This document shows positions 17,308 through 24,961 of a stretch of DNA of 36,874 nucleotides, piece after piece (positions within the stretch are counted from its first letter, which is position 1; every line of letters starts with the position of its first letter). Under the pieces are notes generated by a model that searched no databases, was not told the DNA's origin, and saw only the letters and a list, made by a program, of their open reading frames with translations. Source of the DNA: Rhodobacteraceae bacterium UBA6236 (GTDB lineage: Bacteria > Pseudomonadota > Alphaproteobacteria > Rhodobacterales > Rhodobacteraceae); assembly GCA_002440945.1 (NCBI GenBank), contig DJWG01000053.1:8297-45170 (forward strand), in the 5' to 3' direction. The translations under genes were made by a program, and so were the position numbers.

Positions 17308-18297
17308 TTAAAGCCCCAGCCGATCCAGCGCGGTGTCGATGGCCGACCAGTCGTCCAGTTCCAGCCGTACGGGCAGGGCCAGAACCTGCGACCGGAACGA
17401 TGCGGGCAGGCGCACGGCGTCCTTTTCGGTCGTCACCAGTTGCGCGCCCAGGATCTGCGCCTCGGTCGACAGGCGGTGCAGCAGGGGGCGCGTGAAGGGC
17501 TGGTGGTCGTCCAGGGGTTCGGCCCGGGCCAGATCGGCGCCAAGGCTGCGAAGGGTGGCGAAGAACTTTTCCGGGTGGCCGATGCCCGCGAAGGCCAGAA
17601 CGCGCATGTCCTGCCAGTCCATGCCGGTTTCCAGCGGCCTCAACTCTCCGGTCAGATGCGGGACAGGGATCTGCGATCCCCAGGTGGCCTTGAACTGCGC
17701 CTGCGCCGGGGCGGGGCCAATCGACAGCAGCAGATCTGCCCGGGCAAGACCCGGCCCCACCGGTTCGCGCAAGGGGCCGGCGGGCAGGCAAAGGCCGTTG
17801 CCGAAGCCCTTGCCCGCATCGACGGTCAGGATCGTCAGATCCTTCCGCAGGCTTGGGTTCTGGTGGCCATCATCCAGCACGATCACCTGCGCGCCCGCGC
17901 CCAATGCCGCGCGGCCACCGGCCGCCCGGTCGCGCGATACCCAGGTGGGCGCGAAGGCCGAGATCAACAGCGGTTCATCCCCGGTGTCGGCGGCGCTGTG
18001 CTGGCGTTCGTCGACGCGGACGGGGCCGGTCAGGCGCCCGCCGTGACCGCGGCTGACCACATGGGCGTCTACCCCCCGCGCCGCCAGCCGCTGGACCAGC
18101 GCGATGGTCGCCGGGGTCTTGCCGGTGCCGCCCGCGTTGATGTTGCCGATGCAGATGACCGGAACGGGCAACCGGACGCCGGGGGTCGCCACGCGCCTTG
18201 CCGTGGCGCGGGCATAAAGCGCGCCGAGCGGAGAGAGCAGCCGCGCAACAAGGCCGGGGGCGTCGGGGCTGCGATACCAGAAGCCGGGGGCCTGCAT
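17308..18297 (-). CDS. lpxK: Tetraacyldisaccharide 4'-kinase
   Basis: LpxK phosphorylates the 4' position of the lipid A disaccharide at the inner membrane. The protein has 329 residues, with an N-terminal hydrophobic stretch, the Walker A motif NINAGGTGKTP near residues 53-63, VVSRGHGG, the VLDDGHQN metal/base motif, and TTEKDAVRLP near the C-terminus. The ATG at 18297 overlaps the waaA-like stop (TGATG); a GTG one codon earlier is also possible. It is the last gene of a five-gene minus-strand run. Presence of lpxK implies a Kdo-lipid A outer membrane. Confidence 0.96.
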   Translation of the reverse strand: MQAPGFWYRSPDAPGLVARLLSPLGALYARATARRVATPGVRLPVPVICIGNINAGGTGKTPATIALVQRLAARGVDAHVVSRGHGGRLTGPVRVDERQHSAADTGDEPLLISAFAPTWVSRDRAAGGRAALGAGAQVIVLDDGHQNPSLRKDLTILTVDAGKGFGNGLCLPAGPLREPVGPGLARADLLLSIGPAPAQAQFKATWGSQIPVPHLTGELRPLETGMDWQDMRVLAFAGIGHPEKFFATLRSLGADLARAEPLDDHQPFTRPLLHRLSTEAQILGAQLVTTEKDAVRLPASFRSQVLALPVRLELDDWSAIDTALDRLGL

Positions 18298-19559
18298 CAC
18301 GCCACCCTTTCCGGCCCGGGGACCGCACGCGGCACCTCGGGTTCGATGGCCGGGGTGGTCATCAGGTCCAGCAGGATCTGCGCCACGCGGTCGGTGACCT
18401 CGGCCCCGCCCGAGGCGGCCGCCCAGGCGTTGTGGGCCAGTTGCGCAGCGCGGTCGGGTGCGATCAGTTCCGCCAGCGCCCGGGGCAGGTCGGCCGGGCT
18501 GGCCAGTTGCCGGGTCGCCCGCGCCTCGCGCAGGCGGGCATAGGCTTCGGGGTAGGGCGCGACGTTCCGGCCGTGGATGATGGCCGACCCCAGCGCCGCG
18601 GGTTCCATCGGGCTGCGTCCGCCGCCATCGGCGGCCAGCGTGCCCCCCATGTAGGTGACCGGCGCCAGCCGGTACCAGAGGCCCAGTTCCGTTTCGCCAT
18701 CGGTGATGAAGACCTGGGTATCGGCCTCCGGTTCCTCGTCGCGGGCGCGCTGGGCGACATCCCAGCCTTCGCGCGACAGACGGTCGGCCAGCGCGGGGGC
18801 GCGGGCCGGATCGGTCGGGACCAGGATCAGCAGCATCCTGTGCGCCAGCCTCAGGACATGGGCATGGGCGGCGATCACCGCCTCTTCCTCGGACGGGGGG
18901 CAGGATACGGCAAGCCAGACCGGCCGGGCGGCAAAGAGCGTCGCCAAAGCGTCGCGTTCGGCTTCGGTGCAGGGCAGGGGATCGGTGGTTTCCTCGATCT
19001 TGCCGGTGATCTCGATCCGCGCCTCGCGCCCGCCGATGCGCTGATAATAGGCGGCGGCGTCGGGGTCTTGTGCGAGGATCAGCGTCAGCATCGGAACCAG
19101 CGCCGCAGAAATGGCCCCCGAGGGATGCCAGCGCGAATGGCCCTGCGCGGGCCTGCGGGCATCGGCCAGCACCACCGGTATTCCCTTTGCGCGGGCCGCG
19201 ACGATCAGCGCCGGAGACAGGCGCGACCCCGTCAGCACGATCAGCGACGGCCGCCAGTGATTCAGCCAGACCCTCACCGCGCCGGACTGGTCGGGCGGCG
19301 CGGCGGTGGTGATGGTGTCCGGGGGAAATTCGACGGCGCTTCGTGCCTCGCCGTCGATCGTCACCAGAAAGCGCAGGCCGGGCCGGTCGCGCGCCATCCG
19401 GCGGGCCAGATGGCTGATCCCCGCAAGTCTCGTGCTTGGCCCCGCATGAAGCCAGACCAGCGGGCCGGCACCGGCCTCATCGGCAGGCAAGCGGGCCGCG
19501 AGGCTTTCGCCACCGCGGGCCAAGAGCAGATAAAGACCAAGGGCAAGGGAACGGCCCAT
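18297..19559 (-). CDS. waaA: WaaA-like Kdo transferase with altered acceptor-side motif
   Basis: WaaA adds Kdo to lipid IVA. The 420-residue protein has the two-domain GT-B layout. The C-terminal donor-side motifs are well kept: ELGLWYRLAPVTYMGGTLA, then GGGRSPMEPAALGSAIIHG. In the N-terminal domain the usual WLHA-SVGE, which carries the catalytic glutamate, reads WLHAGPSTRL (36-45). The usual ETELWPN reads TGSRLSPAL. It may thus be an altered or specialised Kdo/sugar transferase. Position between DUF4170 (9 bp) and lpxK (overlap) ties it to lipid A. An alternative is that catalysis uses another residue in this lineage. Confidence 0.82.
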   Translation of the reverse strand: MGRSLALGLYLLLARGGESLAARLPADEAGAGPLVWLHAGPSTRLAGISHLARRMARDRPGLRFLVTIDGEARSAVEFPPDTITTAAPPDQSGAVRVWLNHWRPSLIVLTGSRLSPALIVAARAKGIPVVLADARRPAQGHSRWHPSGAISAALVPMLTLILAQDPDAAAYYQRIGGREARIEITGKIEETTDPLPCTEAERDALATLFAARPVWLAVSCPPSEEEAVIAAHAHVLRLAHRMLLILVPTDPARAPALADRLSREGWDVAQRARDEEPEADTQVFITDGETELGLWYRLAPVTYMGGTLAADGGGRSPMEPAALGSAIIHGRNVAPYPEAYARLREARATRQLASPADLPRALAELIAPDRAAQLAHNAWAAASGGAEVTDRVAQILLDLMTTPAIEPEVPRAVPGPERVA

Positions 19560-19568
19560 GGGCCGGGC

Positions 19569-19817
19569 TCAGCGGCCCAGTTCCTCGGTCGGGCTGGCGG
19601 GCGCGGCTTCGTCCCGCAGGCGGTGGATATGGGCGATGTAATAGCGCATGTGCGCATCATCGACGGTGCGTTGCGCTTCGGCCTTCCAGGCCAGATAGGC
19701 GCTGTCGTAATCGGGGAAAATCCCGACGACATGGATCTTCGACACGTCCTTGAACACGTTCTTCGTGGGCGATGCGAGTTCGCCGCCGAAGACGAGATGC
19801 AGGCGCTGCTGGGACAT
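19569..19817 (-). CDS. DUF4170 domain protein
   Basis: An 82-residue cytoplasmic protein, essentially one DUF4170 domain (LHLVFGGELASP, then VGIFPDYDSAYLAWKAEAQ and DDAHMRYYIAHIHRL). Function is unknown. In many alphaproteobacteria it lies, as here, just upstream of waaA-lpxK, suggesting a link to lipid A or envelope synthesis. GAGGAG precedes the ATG at 19817. It follows the cysQ-like gene after 54 bp, in which I saw no convincing promoter, and precedes waaA by 9 bp. Confidence 0.88.
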   Translation of the reverse strand: MSQQRLHLVFGGELASPTKNVFKDVSKIHVVGIFPDYDSAYLAWKAEAQRTVDDAHMRYYIAHIHRLRDEAAPASPTEELGR

Positions 19818-19871
19818 GTTGTGCTCCTCGGGTCAAATTCGGCGGCACTCTATGTCAGGACGGCGCAGCCC

Positions 19872-20681
19872 TCAAGGCAGGCTGGGCACCGGCGCAAGCC
19901 CGGCGACCAGCGCGTCATGGACGACATCGCCGGCGGCGACGATGCCGGGGGTGCGCGGATCGGGGCGGTTGAAGTGCAAGGTCGCGCCCCGTCGGTCGGT
20001 CACGCGGGCGCCGGCGCGCTGGGCGATCAGGGTGCCGGCCGCCACATCCCATTCCCAGGTCGGGCCGGGCGACAGCATCGCATCGAAGCGGCCCTCGGCC
20101 ACCAGGCACAGACGATAGGCAAGCGAGGCGCGGAAGTCGCGGCGGACAGGCGGCACGATCCCGTCCTTCCAGTGATCGGGCGCCATGTTGCGCTTGGCGG
20201 TCAGCAGGGTGGCGCTTTCCACCTTGCGGGGGGAGGTGGCGGCAAGTGCCGCGCCGTTACAGAAGGCCGGGCCGTGCAGCGTTGCCGTGTAAAGCCGGTC
20301 GTCGATGGGCAGGAACACCGCGCCCGCCACGACCTGACCATGGAAGGCCACGGCGATGGAATGGGCGAAGGTCCTTTCACCCGCGATGAAGGCCCGGGTT
20401 CCGTCCAGCGGATCAAGGATGAAGACCGGACCCGCGCCCAGCCGCGCCGCATCGTCGGGGGTTTCTTCCGACAGCCAGCCGTAATCGGGCCGCGCCTTCC
20501 GCAACCGGTCCATCAGCATGTCGTTGATGGCAAGGTCGGCCTCGGTCACCGGTCCGGCGCCCGCATCCTTTTCCCAGACCTGGGGGGAGCGTTTCCAGAA
20601 CCGTCTGGCGATTTCGCCTGCGTCCCGGGCCGCATCGGCGATCAGCGTCAGATCGGGCTGATGGGCATCACGATCCGGCAA
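19872..20681 (-). CDS. cysQ: CysQ/inositol-monophosphatase family phosphatase
   Basis: A 269-residue magnesium-dependent phosphatase, most likely 3'(2'),5'-bisphosphate nucleotidase (removing PAP from sulfate assimilation). The family metal motifs are present: WLSEETPD, FILDPLDGTRAFI and WEWDVAAGTLIA, with GPVTEADLA before them. The start is a TTG at 20681 with GAGGGG 9 bases upstream. No in-frame ATG or GTG fits the N-terminus. It overlaps the end of pmbA by 14 bp, implying coupling. Inositol monophosphatase is the main alternative; CysQ is favoured by the overall sequence and length. Confidence 0.87.
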   Translation of the reverse strand: MPDRDAHQPDLTLIADAARDAGEIARRFWKRSPQVWEKDAGAGPVTEADLAINDMLMDRLRKARPDYGWLSEETPDDAARLGAGPVFILDPLDGTRAFIAGERTFAHSIAVAFHGQVVAGAVFLPIDDRLYTATLHGPAFCNGAALAATSPRKVESATLLTAKRNMAPDHWKDGIVPPVRRDFRASLAYRLCLVAEGRFDAMLSPGPTWEWDVAAGTLIAQRAGARVTDRRGATLHFNRPDPRTPGIVAAGDVVHDALVAGLAPVPSLP

Positions 20682-22026
20682 GGGTCAGCCCCTCGACCAG
20701 AAGGCTGGGCACGACATGGCTGAGCCAGGGCCGCGCGTCATTGGCGGGCGTGATGCGCATCAGCATGTCGCGGAGGTTCCCCGCCAGCGTGAATTCGTTG
20801 ATCGGATAGGCCAGTTCGCCATTCTCGATCCAGAAGCCCGAGGCGCCGCGGGAATAGTCGCCGGTCGTCGCGTTGATCGAGGCTCCGATCATCGAGGTCA
20901 CCAGAACCCCCGTGCCGATCTGGCGGATCAGGTCGTCGCGGCTTTGGCTGCCTTGCGTCAGCGCGATGTTGCCCACCGAAGGCGAGGGCGGAGAGGAGGT
21001 GCCGCGACTTGCGTTGGCGGTGGATTTCAGCCCCAGCCGCCGCGCGGTTCCAAGGTCCAGCGTCCAGCCGGTCAGGATGCCATCATCGACGATCGCGCGC
21101 GCCTTCGTGGGCAGCCCTTCGGCATCGAAGGGGAGCGAGGAGGAGATCCGCTTGCGGTGGGGATCTTCAAGGATCGACAGCCCCTTCGGCAGCACCTGCG
21201 TACCCATCGCATCGCGCAGCCAGGACGACCCCCGCACGATCAAGGCGCCGTTGATCGCCGCCAGCAGGTGGCCGATCAGGCCCGCCGAAATGCGTTCGTC
21301 AAAGATCACCGGAAAGGCGCCGGTGCGGGGCTGGCGCGGGTTCTGGCGTTCCACGGCGCGTTCGCCGGCCTGACGGCCGATCCCTTCGGCATCGGGCAGT
21401 TCGCCCTGGAAGGTGCGGGATTCGGCGGCCCAGTCGCGTTCCATCTTCAATCCTTCGCCGCTGATCGCGACGGCAGAAGTGGATCGTGAGGTGCGTTCGT
21501 ACCCGCCCTGGAAGCCGTTGGTTGCGGCCAGATGCATCCGGCGGCGGCCATAGCTCGCCGAGGCCGATTGCACCTGGGTTACGCCCCGTACCGCCAGCGC
21601 CGCCGCTTCGGCCCGCAGCGCGTCCTGTTCCAGTTGGGCGGGATCGGGTTCGGCGGCGGGATCGGCCAGTTCAAGGGCGGCAATGTCCCAGCTCTGCGCC
21701 AGGTCGGACGGATCGGCAAGACCCACCGATGTGTCAACCGGCGCTTCGCGGGCCATCGCCACCGCCCGTTCGGCCATGTCCGCCAGCGTCCGGTCGCTGA
21801 TCGACGAGGCCGAGACGCAGGCCTGCCGCTGTCCGATCAACACCCTGAGCCCGATCTCGATCCCTTCGGCGCGTTCGGCCTGTTCCAGCTTGCCCTGCCG
21901 CACGTCGATCGACACCGCGGTTCCGTCGACGGCCATCGCATCGGCGGCATCGGCCCCGGCCTTCAGGGCGGCGTCCAGCAGCGCCTTGGTCAGATGCGAC
22001 AGGTCGTTCGGGCGGGTATCGGTCAT
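20668..22026 (-). CDS. pmbA: TldD/PmbA family metalloprotease subunit (TldE)
   Basis: PmbA/TldE pairs with TldD to form a cytoplasmic metalloprotease that trims unfolded or modified peptides. The 452-residue protein, near the usual length, has the N-terminal GADAADAMAVDGTAVSIDVR, QGKLEQAERAEGIEIGLRV, the central PVIFDERISAGLIGHLLAA and the late TGDYSRGASGFWIENGE. It lacks the HExxxH zinc motif found in TldD, as expected for PmbA. It heads the minus-strand run pmbA, cysQ, DUF4170, waaA, lpxK. A terminator lies between it and the DUF2125 gene upstream. tldD itself is not in the window. Confidence 0.95.
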   Translation of the reverse strand: MTDTRPNDLSHLTKALLDAALKAGADAADAMAVDGTAVSIDVRQGKLEQAERAEGIEIGLRVLIGQRQACVSASSISDRTLADMAERAVAMAREAPVDTSVGLADPSDLAQSWDIAALELADPAAEPDPAQLEQDALRAEAAALAVRGVTQVQSASASYGRRRMHLAATNGFQGGYERTSRSTSAVAISGEGLKMERDWAAESRTFQGELPDAEGIGRQAGERAVERQNPRQPRTGAFPVIFDERISAGLIGHLLAAINGALIVRGSSWLRDAMGTQVLPKGLSILEDPHRKRISSSLPFDAEGLPTKARAIVDDGILTGWTLDLGTARRLGLKSTANASRGTSSPPSPSVGNIALTQGSQSRDDLIRQIGTGVLVTSMIGASINATTGDYSRGASGFWIENGELAYPINEFTLAGNLRDMLMRITPANDARPWLSHVVPSLLVEGLTLAGS

Positions 22027-22080
22027 GGGGCGGCGCTTTCTGAAATACGGCGTTTTTCAGAGCTAATCATTGCCATGCGG

Positions 22081-22112
22081 AAATGCAAAGGCCGCCCGGT
22101 GGACGGGCGGCC
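22081..22112 (-). terminator. Rho-independent terminator after the DUF2125 gene
   Basis: A perfect 9-bp stem (GGCCGCCCG 22090-22098, CGGGCGGCC 22104-22112) with a five-base loop. Read on the minus strand it is followed by TTTGCATTT, a moderate U-tract. It lies 20 bp past the DUF2125 stop and insulates pmbA. Confidence 0.75.
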
Positions 22113-22132
22113 CCTTCTTCAAGCCGACTGCC

Positions 22133-23629
22133 TTATTGCAGGCGCTGGCCGTTTGCGCTGATGCCGCCGTCTTCGGTGAACTCGATCTTCGAGGTCAGCA
22201 CGTCGTCGCCAGCGGGAACCGCGAACATGCCCAGCATCATGCGTACGCCCATGACCTGGTCCTCCGGCACGAGGCCCATGGCTACCAGCTTGTCCAGAAG
22301 GCCATTGCCGCCCGAGAGCTTCAGATCGACCGATCCGACCGGCTTCGGCGTCGCGCCGCTGTTGTCGATGGTGGCATGGCCGGTGCCGGTCAGTTCCGCG
22401 CCCGCGGCCGACACCTTCAATTCGTTCAGCGTCACTTCATCGATCTGGCCCGGAACCTGCGACCCCTCAGCCGTGGCGGGATCGAAGATGTCGAGGTGCA
22501 TGGTCGCCTTTCCGTTGGTGTCGATCACCACGGTGGCCGGATCGCGCGGCAGTTGCTTGGTCGGGTCGAACATGTCCCAGATCGCATCCGAAACCTTCAG
22601 GTCGATGAGCTTCGTCACCAGCTTGAAGGGTTGCGAGCCTTCGCCCTTGGTCACCGGCATCGCGAAATCGAACAGCGACGATGCGATCGACAGATCCAGC
22701 GGAACCGGAAGGCTGGAGGTCGAGACGGTGATCTGCGCGCCGCCCGATTCGCCACCGTAGGACAGCGCGTCTTTCGACATGGCAAAGTGGATCTTGCCCG
22801 TGCTGTCCTTGTAGTCGATCTTGCCGTCGCCTTCGGCCTCGCTGGCGAAATTGGCGGTATAGGCGGCGCTTTCATAGCTGAATTCGCCCGAGACGTTCGT
22901 CCCGGCAGCAAGGGCCGCCGCGAGGTTCTTGCTCATGTCTGCGCCTTCGGCGATCTGCGCCTTCGACGACCCGGCCAGCTTCTGGATCGAACCCGTCATG
23001 TCGAAGCTGCCGACCTTGCCTTCTTCCAGCGACTTGGCGGAAACCGTCAGGTCGGCCGAAGCGGCGCCGAAGGTCGAATCCAGCGCGAAGCCCGAGGTCC
23101 GAACCAGATGCGACTTGCCGGTGACGTCATTCAGCTTCATTTCGACGGTCGGAAGCTCTTGGCCTTCGACCACGGCAGACTGAAGCGATACCGCCATCGT
23201 CGCGGCGTTCACGTCATAGGTGATGTCTTCGGGCGCACCCGAGGCGACGATCAGAAGACCGTTCTGCCCGAGCAGGACCGTGGTCTCGACCTCCTTGCCT
23301 TCCGGGTCCTTGCCCTTCAGGTGCGCCGGCATTTCGGCGGGGACAGTGACTTCGACCTTGCCGTCGCCGGTTTCGCGCAGGCGCACTTCCGACAGCTTCA
23401 GTTCGACAGAGCCTTCATCATTGGGTTTGGAGGCGATCACGGCGTCTTTCACGACCAGCGTATCGCCCTCCATCGCGCTGGAGGCAGAGGTCACGACCTG
23501 ACCGCTGGCGGTGTAATAATCCACCCAACCCTGCCAGACCTGTTCCGCGGTCACGTCGGCCTGAACGGCGGTTGTGCCCAGCAGCAGGGCCAGTGCCGAG
23601 CCGGCCCCGAATGCGGTCCATTGTTTCAT
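22133..23629 (-). CDS. Exported DUF2125 protein
   Basis: A 498-residue protein of the alphaproteobacterial DUF2125 family, function unknown. A signal peptide (MKQWTAFGAGSALALLLGTT, cleavage near VQA-D25) is followed by a long soluble region rich in Thr, Val, Asp and Gly, looking like repeated beta-strands. No membrane helix is seen after the signal, so a periplasmic or outer-membrane-associated protein is likely. The promoter-like boxes at 23661-23689, AAAAGGA before the ATG and the terminator at 22081-22112 make it a single-gene transcription unit. Confidence 0.88.
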   Translation of the reverse strand: MKQWTAFGAGSALALLLGTTAVQADVTAEQVWQGWVDYYTASGQVVTSASSAMEGDTLVVKDAVIASKPNDEGSVELKLSEVRLRETGDGKVEVTVPAEMPAHLKGKDPEGKEVETTVLLGQNGLLIVASGAPEDITYDVNAATMAVSLQSAVVEGQELPTVEMKLNDVTGKSHLVRTSGFALDSTFGAASADLTVSAKSLEEGKVGSFDMTGSIQKLAGSSKAQIAEGADMSKNLAAALAAGTNVSGEFSYESAAYTANFASEAEGDGKIDYKDSTGKIHFAMSKDALSYGGESGGAQITVSTSSLPVPLDLSIASSLFDFAMPVTKGEGSQPFKLVTKLIDLKVSDAIWDMFDPTKQLPRDPATVVIDTNGKATMHLDIFDPATAEGSQVPGQIDEVTLNELKVSAAGAELTGTGHATIDNSGATPKPVGSVDLKLSGGNGLLDKLVAMGLVPEDQVMGVRMMLGMFAVPAGDDVLTSKIEFTEDGGISANGQRLQ

Positions 23630-23660
23630 GATCTATCCTTTTAACTCAGTATTCAGGTTC

Positions 23661-23689
23661 AGAATCCGTTCAGCCCAGCATTGGGTCAA
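23661..23689 (-). promoter_or_regulatory. Sigma-70-type promoter of the DUF2125 gene, -10 overlapping a GANTC site
   Basis: On the minus strand TTGACC (23689-23684, five of six) and GATTCT (23666-23661, three of six) are spaced 17 bp, 32 bases before the ATG at 23629. GATTC inside the -10 is a CcrM methylation target. Confidence 0.45.
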
Positions 23690-23797
23690 GTCCGGGAAAC
23701 CTGTCGCCCTTCGGGTCTCTGGTCCTGATCCTGACTGGCGTCTGGGCGCCGCGCCCTGATACAGTGGAAAAAACCGGCAATTTCAAGGCGAAGGCGA

Positions 23798-24418
23798 ATG
23801 ATCGAACTGGAACAACGCAACAATGTCTGGATTGCCACAATCGCGCGACCGGACAAGGCCAATGCCTTGACCAAGGGGATGTTGGCCGAATTGGCAACAA
23901 TTGCCCGGCGGGCTTCCGCCGAAGGCGCGGGGGCCTTGATTCTGACCGGGGCCGGGAAGGTCTTCTGTTCGGGCGCCGATCTGGACGAGGCGCGTGCGGG
24001 CCTCGCGACCGATGGGGTCTGGGAAGACCTGTCGGGCGCCATCGCAGCCGCGCCGATGCTGACCATTGCGGCGCTGAACGGCACGCTGGCGGGCGGGGCC
24101 TGCGGCATGGTGCTGGCTTGCGATCTGCGGATTTCGGTGCCCACGGCCAAGGTCTTCTACCCGGTGATGAAGCTTGGCTTCCTGCCGCAGCCGTCCGATC
24201 CCGGGCGGCTGGTGCGGCTGGTCGGTCCGGCGCGCGCCAAGATGATCCTGATGGCGGGCGCCAGGATCGAGGCCACCGAGGCGCTGTCCTGGGGGCTTCT
24301 GGACCGGCTGGTTGATCCTGACGCGCTGATCGACACCGCGATCGCGCTGGCGGCGGATCCCTGTGCGGCAAGACCGGGGCTGGCGCAGGCCATCAAGCGG
24401 ATGATCGACGAGGCCTGA
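23798..24418 (+). CDS. Short crotonase-fold protein (enoyl-CoA hydratase/isomerase family), catalytic glutamates missing
   Basis: The crotonase core is clear in this 206-residue protein: RPDKANALTKGML, the oxyanion-hole pieces FCSGADLDEAR (57-67) and NGTLAGGACGMVLACDLRIS (94-113), then KLGFLPQPSDPG and ARIEATEALSWGLLDRLV. Both usual catalytic glutamates are replaced: GGGxE reads GGACG (Gly103), and the following PE reads PV (Val123). It is also ~50 residues shorter than typical hydratases. It could be an isomerase-like or other CoA enzyme, or a non-catalytic member. AAGGCGAAGG precedes the ATG. It converges with the NUDIX gene, 5 bp apart. Confidence 0.85.
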   Translation: MIELEQRNNVWIATIARPDKANALTKGMLAELATIARRASAEGAGALILTGAGKVFCSGADLDEARAGLATDGVWEDLSGAIAAAPMLTIAALNGTLAGGACGMVLACDLRISVPTAKVFYPVMKLGFLPQPSDPGRLVRLVGPARAKMILMAGARIEATEALSWGLLDRLVDPDALIDTAIALAADPCAARPGLAQAIKRMIDEA

Positions 24419-24423
24419 GGCGT

Positions 24424-24867
24424 CTATATTCCCGCAAGGTGGCGCATCAGGAACAGCCGGTCGCCGGGGTTGTCCAGAAGCGCCACCGCTTCGGAGTGCG
24501 AGACCCAATGCGCGCTGTGGCCCGGTTCCTCGGGCGGGCCAAGGCGCAGGATCGGGCGGGCGAGGTAGATCGTGCAGATCTTTTCCGCCCAGATGTCATA
24601 GTCCGGCATGTAGACGAAGCGCCGGTAGACGCCCAGGCGGCGGGGGCGGGCGATGGTCCAGCCGGTTTCCTCGCGCACCTCGCGGTGCAGCGCGGGGATC
24701 GGCGCCTCGCCCTTGTCGATCCCGCCGCCGGGCAACTGGAACTCCGGCGTCGGCGCGTCCTGGAAGGTCAGCAGGATCTGGCCGTCGCGTTCCAGGATCG
24801 CATAGACCCCGGGCCTGCGGCGATAGGCCTGGCCTTTCAGCGGCGGCTGGTCGAAACGGCGGATCAT
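24424..24867 (-). CDS. NUDIX hydrolase
   Basis: A 147-residue hydrolase of nucleoside-diphosphate-linked substrates. The NUDIX box is complete at about 64-86 (GGIDKGEAPIPALHREVREE, then TGW), preceded by FQLPGG. Substrate specificity cannot be told. I chose the ATG at 24867, which follows AAGGGGG; an open extension upstream overlaps the hslO promoter and is not family-like. It diverges from hslO across 94 bp and converges with the crotonase gene. Confidence 0.92.
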   Translation of the reverse strand: MIRRFDQPPLKGQAYRRRPGVYAILERDGQILLTFQDAPTPEFQLPGGGIDKGEAPIPALHREVREETGWTIARPRRLGVYRRFVYMPDYDIWAEKICTIYLARPILRLGPPEEPGHSAHWVSHSEAVALLDNPGDRLFLMRHLAGI

Positions 24868-24889
24868 GTTGCCCCCTTTGGTGCTGGCA

Positions 24890-24918
24890 TTGTCGTGCCT
24901 ATATGGACGCGGTATGCC
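24890..24918 (+). promoter_or_regulatory. Possible hslO promoter
   Basis: TTGTCG (24890-24895) and TATGCC (24913-24918) are spaced 17 bp, 43 bases before the hslO start. Matches are four and three of six. No clear heat-shock (sigma-32) consensus was seen in this 94-bp divergent gap. Confidence 0.25.
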
Positions 24919-24961
24919 GGGGCAATGCCCCTTGGCGCCCCGCTCCCCCGAAGGAAGGCTC

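Noticed and set aside
17303..17317. GGGGC-TTAAA-GCCCC hairpin at the CoA transferase/lpxK junction
   Set aside because: Only a 5-bp stem, no T-run, and it contains the lpxK stop codon; too weak to call a terminator.
18198..20723. 841-codon plus-strand open frame
   Set aside because: It lies antisense to lpxK, waaA, DUF4170 and cysQ, all with clear motifs. The Arg/Gly-rich translation is typical of shadow frames in GC-rich DNA.
24916..24930. GGGGC-AAT-GCCCC hairpin before hslO
   Set aside because: Short, with a 3-base loop and no T-run; no reason to give it a role.
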